Positions 61,588-64,000 of a stretch of DNA of 64,000 nucleotides are shown here, one piece after another; within the stretch, counting starts at the first letter, position 1, and each line of letters starts with the position of its first letter. The position numbers and the translations under genes were made by a program. Source of the DNA: CBDDLD01 sp965250025 (GTDB lineage: Bacteria; Bacteroidota; Bacteroidia; Flavobacteriales; Flavobacteriaceae); NCBI GenBank assembly GCA_965250025.1, contig OZ252283.1, positions 2,294,001-2,358,000 of the forward strand, written 5' to 3'. Below the pieces are notes generated by a model, which saw nothing but the letters and a program-made list of their open reading frames with translations, had not been told where the DNA came from and made no database searches.

Positions 61588-62403
61588 TTGACAACAATAC
61601 CAAAATTAAAACACACCGAATCCGATAACTTTTTCCTGCTTTGTGGTCCTTGTGCCATTGAAGGTGAAGCTATGGCGCTTCGCATTGCTGAAAAAGTAGT
61701 AAGCATTACAGACAAGTTAAAAATTCCATACGTCTTTAAAGGAAGTTTCAAAAAGGCCAACCGTAGCAGAATAGACAGTTTTACAGGTATTGGGAACGAA
61801 AAAGCGCTAAAAATATTAAGAAAGGTGTCCGAAACTTTTGATGTCCCTACAGTGACCGATATTCATGAAAGTTCTGATGCTGCTTTTGCTGCAGAATACG
61901 TAGATGTATTACAGATCCCCGCGTTCTTAGTACGCCAAACAGATTTGGTTGTTGCTGCTGCAAAAACCGGTAAGGTAGTTAATTTGAAAAAAGGACAATT
62001 TATGAGTCCGGAAGCCATGAAACATGCTGTACAAAAGGTTAAAGATGCCGGTAATGCTAATGCATGGATCACAGATCGGGGTACCATGTTTGGCTATCAG
62101 GATATGATTGTCGATTTTAGAGGCATCCCTACCATGCGTCAATATGCACCAACTGTTTTGGATGTAACCCATTCTTTACAACAGCCCAATCAAAGTATTG
62201 GCGTTACAGGTGGCAGACCCGACATGATAGAGACTATTGCCAGAGCCGGTGTTGTTAATAATGTTGATGGCTTGTTTATTGAAACGCATTTTGACCCTGC
62301 CAATGCTAAAAGTGATGGTGCTAACATGTTACATTTAGATAATCTGGAAGGCTTACTAAAGAACCTCACTACCATTCGTAAAACTATCAATGGTTTAGAT
62401 TAA
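61588..62403 (+). CDS. kdsA: 3-deoxy-8-phosphooctulonate (Kdo-8-P) synthase
   Basis: 271 residues. It condenses arabinose-5-phosphate and phosphoenolpyruvate to Kdo-8-phosphate, the first step to the Kdo of LPS inner core. Motifs: LCGPCAIEGEAMAL, FKGSFKKANRSRIDSFTG, VTDIHES, RGTMFGYQDMIVDFRG and ETHFDPANAKSDGANML. The only usable start is TTG at 61588: upstream codons in frame run to a stop (61567-61569) without ATG. Its presence shows the cell makes LPS. Confidence 0.95.
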   Translation: MTTIPKLKHTESDNFFLLCGPCAIEGEAMALRIAEKVVSITDKLKIPYVFKGSFKKANRSRIDSFTGIGNEKALKILRKVSETFDVPTVTDIHESSDAAFAAEYVDVLQIPAFLVRQTDLVVAAAKTGKVVNLKKGQFMSPEAMKHAVQKVKDAGNANAWITDRGTMFGYQDMIVDFRGIPTMRQYAPTVLDVTHSLQQPNQSIGVTGGRPDMIETIARAGVVNNVDGLFIETHFDPANAKSDGANMLHLDNLEGLLKNLTTIRKTINGLD

Positions 62404-62415
62404 TCCTCATCCTTT

Positions 62416-62423
62416 TACTTTTG
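62416..62423 (+). promoter_or_regulatory. Candidate -7 box of the GNAT gene
   Basis: TACTTTTG, exact TAnnTTTG, ends 8 bp before the ATG at 62432. Transcription would start about 2-4 nt upstream of the start codon, giving an almost leaderless mRNA. Confidence 0.4.
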
Positions 62424-62431
62424 TATAAATC

Positions 62432-62893
62432 ATGGAAGTAAGACAAGCGATTTTAGATGATCTTCCTGAAATCACATCTATTTTCAGAGATACTGTGCGC
62501 CATATTAATGCCAAAGACTACTCAGAGCAGCAAATCGACCTGTGGTCTTCCGGGGCTAACAATATTGAAAAATGGGAAGATCGTATTCATAACTTCTACT
62601 TTATTGTTGCACAAATAAAAGGTATTATAGTTGGGTTCGCATATCTCAAAAACGGCAACTATTTTGATGGTTTGTTTGTGCATAAAAACTATCAAAGGCA
62701 AAGTATTGCATCAAAGCTTATGCGTAGTATTGAATCTAAAGTCATAATGAACGGTTATGACACTATATCATCTGATGTTAGCATTACTGCACTTCCACTC
62801 TTTAAGGCCTATGATTATGTTGTGGTGAAAAAGCAAAAAAAGAATTTTAAAGGGCTTGTGTTTGAGAATTATATTGTTAAAAAACAACTCTAA
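62432..62893 (+). CDS. GNAT family N-acetyltransferase
   Basis: 153 residues with the GNAT fold: opening MEVRQAILDDLPEITSIFRD, central strand IIVGFAYLKNGNYFDGLFVH, and the acetyl-CoA loop KNYQRQSIASKLMRSIES. It is close to the small GNAT proteins of unknown substrate. The stop overlaps the convergent DUF1801 gene by 4 bp. Confidence 0.88.
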   Translation: MEVRQAILDDLPEITSIFRDTVRHINAKDYSEQQIDLWSSGANNIEKWEDRIHNFYFIVAQIKGIIVGFAYLKNGNYFDGLFVHKNYQRQSIASKLMRSIESKVIMNGYDTISSDVSITALPLFKAYDYVVVKKQKKNFKGLVFENYIVKKQL

Positions 62894-63258
62894 CCCTTTT
62901 TATAAAACGATTTGGTTTTATGTTTATCAACTTCTTTTAAAATGGCAATAAAAATAGCATCATCAATAGCATCCAATGATGCATATCTTAAGGATTTAAC
63001 CACTTTACGTTTTTCGCTAATCAAATACGGCTCATAGGTTTTGGATATATATGCCGAGTGCCAAAACCCAACATCAACATAATCCTTCGTTTTGTTCATA
63101 TAACAAATGGGTGTTTTACCATTATAGTAGCATGGCATGCGCCATTTATATAGCAAATCAGCATCCGGTAAGGTGTGTGATATTAATACTTGCAAGTGCA
63201 ATAAAATAGATCTAAAGGGTTCTTCCTGATTGAGTATGTAGGCTTCTGCTGGATTCAA
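62890..63258 (-). CDS. DUF1801 (YdhG-like) domain protein
   Basis: 122 residues from TTG at 63258 (MNPAEAYILNQEEPF). The DUF1801 pattern is complete: PFRSILLHLQVLISHTLPDA, YKWRMPCYYNGKTPICYMN and VDVGFWHSAYISKTYEPYL. Longer frames also begin with TTG (63288) but add a hydrophobic stretch not seen in the family. Function is unknown; it overlaps the GNAT gene end by 4 bp. Confidence 0.78.
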   Translation of the reverse strand: MNPAEAYILNQEEPFRSILLHLQVLISHTLPDADLLYKWRMPCYYNGKTPICYMNKTKDYVDVGFWHSAYISKTYEPYLISEKRKVVKSLRYASLDAIDDAIFIAILKEVDKHKTKSFYKKG

Positions 63259-63321
63259 AATTAATGGTATTAAAACCAAAATTAACAAAAGTTTACATTT
63301 TATAATTCAAATAAATTTATT

Positions 63322-63340
63322 TACTTTGTATTTCAAAGTA
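63322..63340 (+). promoter_or_regulatory. Palindromic operator overlapping a -7 box
   Basis: TACTTTG-TATTT-CAAAGTA is a perfect 7-bp inverted repeat 8 bp upstream of the ATG at 63349. The left arm, with one extra T, reads TTACTTTG, one mismatch from TAnnTTTG. The symmetry and overlap suggest a repressor site; the likely regulator gene starts at 63986. Confidence 0.5.
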
Positions 63341-63348
63341 CTTTAATA

Positions 63349-63960
63349 ATGAGTAATGAAGATTATTTAAAAGATATTAGTGAGATCAAATCACTAATGA
63401 ACAAATCCTCCAGATTTATATCCCTTAGTGGTTTATCAGGGATCCTGGCAGGCATCTATGCTTTAGTTGGTGCAGCGATAGCCTACTATATTGTTGATAA
63501 CTCGGTAAGAGGCTATCTAATTTTAGACGGCACCATATTCAAAATATGTTTTGCCATTTTAATTGGTATAGCACTATTGAGTATTATAACCGGCATATTG
63601 CTAACCACCAAAAAAGCAAAAAAGAATGGCGAGAAAGTATGGGACAGTTCCTCTAAACGCTTATTGTTTAACTTTTTAGTTCCAATGGTTACCGGAGGCA
63701 TCTATATATTGATCATATTAAATCAGGAACGCTATGGCCAAACCGCTGCTTTAATGCTCATTTTTTATGGCTTGGCTTTAGTGAATGCTTCTAAATACAG
63801 TTTAGGGGATATAAGGTATCTTGGATATACCGAGATCCTTCTGGGTTTAATTTGTGCATGGATGCCAAGCTACGGATTTTGGTTCTGGGTTGTTGGTTTT
63901 GGAATAATGCACATCGTTTATGGCAGCATCATGCATTTTAAATACGATGTAAAAAAGTGA
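63349..63960 (+). CDS. Hypothetical six-span membrane protein
   Basis: 203 residues: a polar N-terminal 30 residues (DISEIKSLMNKSSRFISLSG) then about six hydrophobic spans, ending HFKYDVKK. No family recognised, though proteins of this size commonly precede a winged-helix regulator in flavobacteria, which matches the next start at 63986. The palindrome just upstream suggests control by that regulator. Confidence 0.68.
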   Translation: MSNEDYLKDISEIKSLMNKSSRFISLSGLSGILAGIYALVGAAIAYYIVDNSVRGYLILDGTIFKICFAILIGIALLSIITGILLTTKKAKKNGEKVWDSSSKRLLFNFLVPMVTGGIYILIILNQERYGQTAALMLIFYGLALVNASKYSLGDIRYLGYTEILLGLICAWMPSYGFWFWVVGFGIMHIVYGSIMHFKYDVKK

Positions 63961-63985
63961 TATCTTCGGGTTTCACAAAACTGTT

Positions 63986-64000
63986 ATGAGCTTAATAACC
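63986..64000 (+). CDS. Start of a gene running off the window, possibly a winged-helix regulator
   Basis: ATG AGC TTA ATA ACC begins 26 bp after the previous stop codon. Only five codons are in the window, so identity rests on the neighbour pattern (membrane protein followed by a transcriptional regulator). Inference only. Confidence 0.25.

Overview
The window is a piece of a Flavobacteriaceae (Bacteroidota) chromosome. The evidence is the AT-rich DNA, the gene order rpoC-rpoB-rplL-rplJ-rplA-rplK-nusG-secE-tRNA-tuf-tRNAs-hpf-xerC-rpsU, -7 boxes of the Bacteroidota type TAnnTTTG, and the gene families present (NamZ/DUF1343, DUF2851, CarboxypepD_reg-like secreted protein, plug-less TonB-receptor-like barrel). 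The genus cannot be fixed from this window alone; a marine flavobacterium is likely.

Region 1 (1-12.5 kb, nearly all minus strand) is the transcription/translation core. It holds the 5' part of rpoC, rpoB, four ribosomal protein genes, nusG, secE, tRNA-Trp, tuf, and an upstream block of four tRNAs (Thr-TGT, Tyr, Gly, Thr-GGT), then hpf, a Xer recombinase and rpsU with its own promoter and terminator. A decayed tRNA-Trp copy lies between tuf and tRNA-Trp.

Region 2 (12.5-38.7 kb) is general metabolism and envelope: acyl-CoA dehydrogenase, a ComEA-like HhH protein, an AGCS symporter, a K+ channel with RCK domain, PspC, an EEP nuclease, a PGRP amidase, cysteine synthase, a LolC/E-like permease, NamZ, GDPD, a sterol-desaturase-like protein, an amidohydrolase, an outer-membrane barrel, a 1007-residue TPR protein and FtsE. 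Two kinds of repeat stand out. One is an 84-bp tandem array grown from the 3' end of the acyl-CoA dehydrogenase gene. The other is a dispersed family of palindromic intergenic elements between 22.8 and 31.3 kb, including an exact 144-bp direct repeat that brackets a small GIY-YIG nuclease gene.

Region 3 (38.9-58.9 kb) is a surface-polysaccharide locus on both strands: a capsule-type glycosyltransferase, several GT2/GT4 enzymes, an FdtA-type sugar ketoisomerase, a DegT aminotransferase, a FemAB/GNAT-like acyltransferase, a PhyH-type dioxygenase, two tandem related Wzx flippases, a polyprenyl-phosphate glycosyltransferase with a large membrane protein, four methyltransferases, a fatty-acid desaturase and a sulfatase-fold membrane protein. 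FdtA plus DegT suggests a dTDP-3-amino-3,6-dideoxyhexose that is then acylated and flipped with its glycan. A fragment of a second ygjV-like gene lies inside the far part of this locus.

Region 4 (58.9-64 kb) has ygjV, typA/bipA, kdsA (Kdo synthesis, so the cell makes LPS), a GNAT acetyltransferase, a DUF1801 protein and a membrane protein preceded by an operator-like palindrome. Several genes appear to start at TTG, and one acyltransferase probably starts at ATT.
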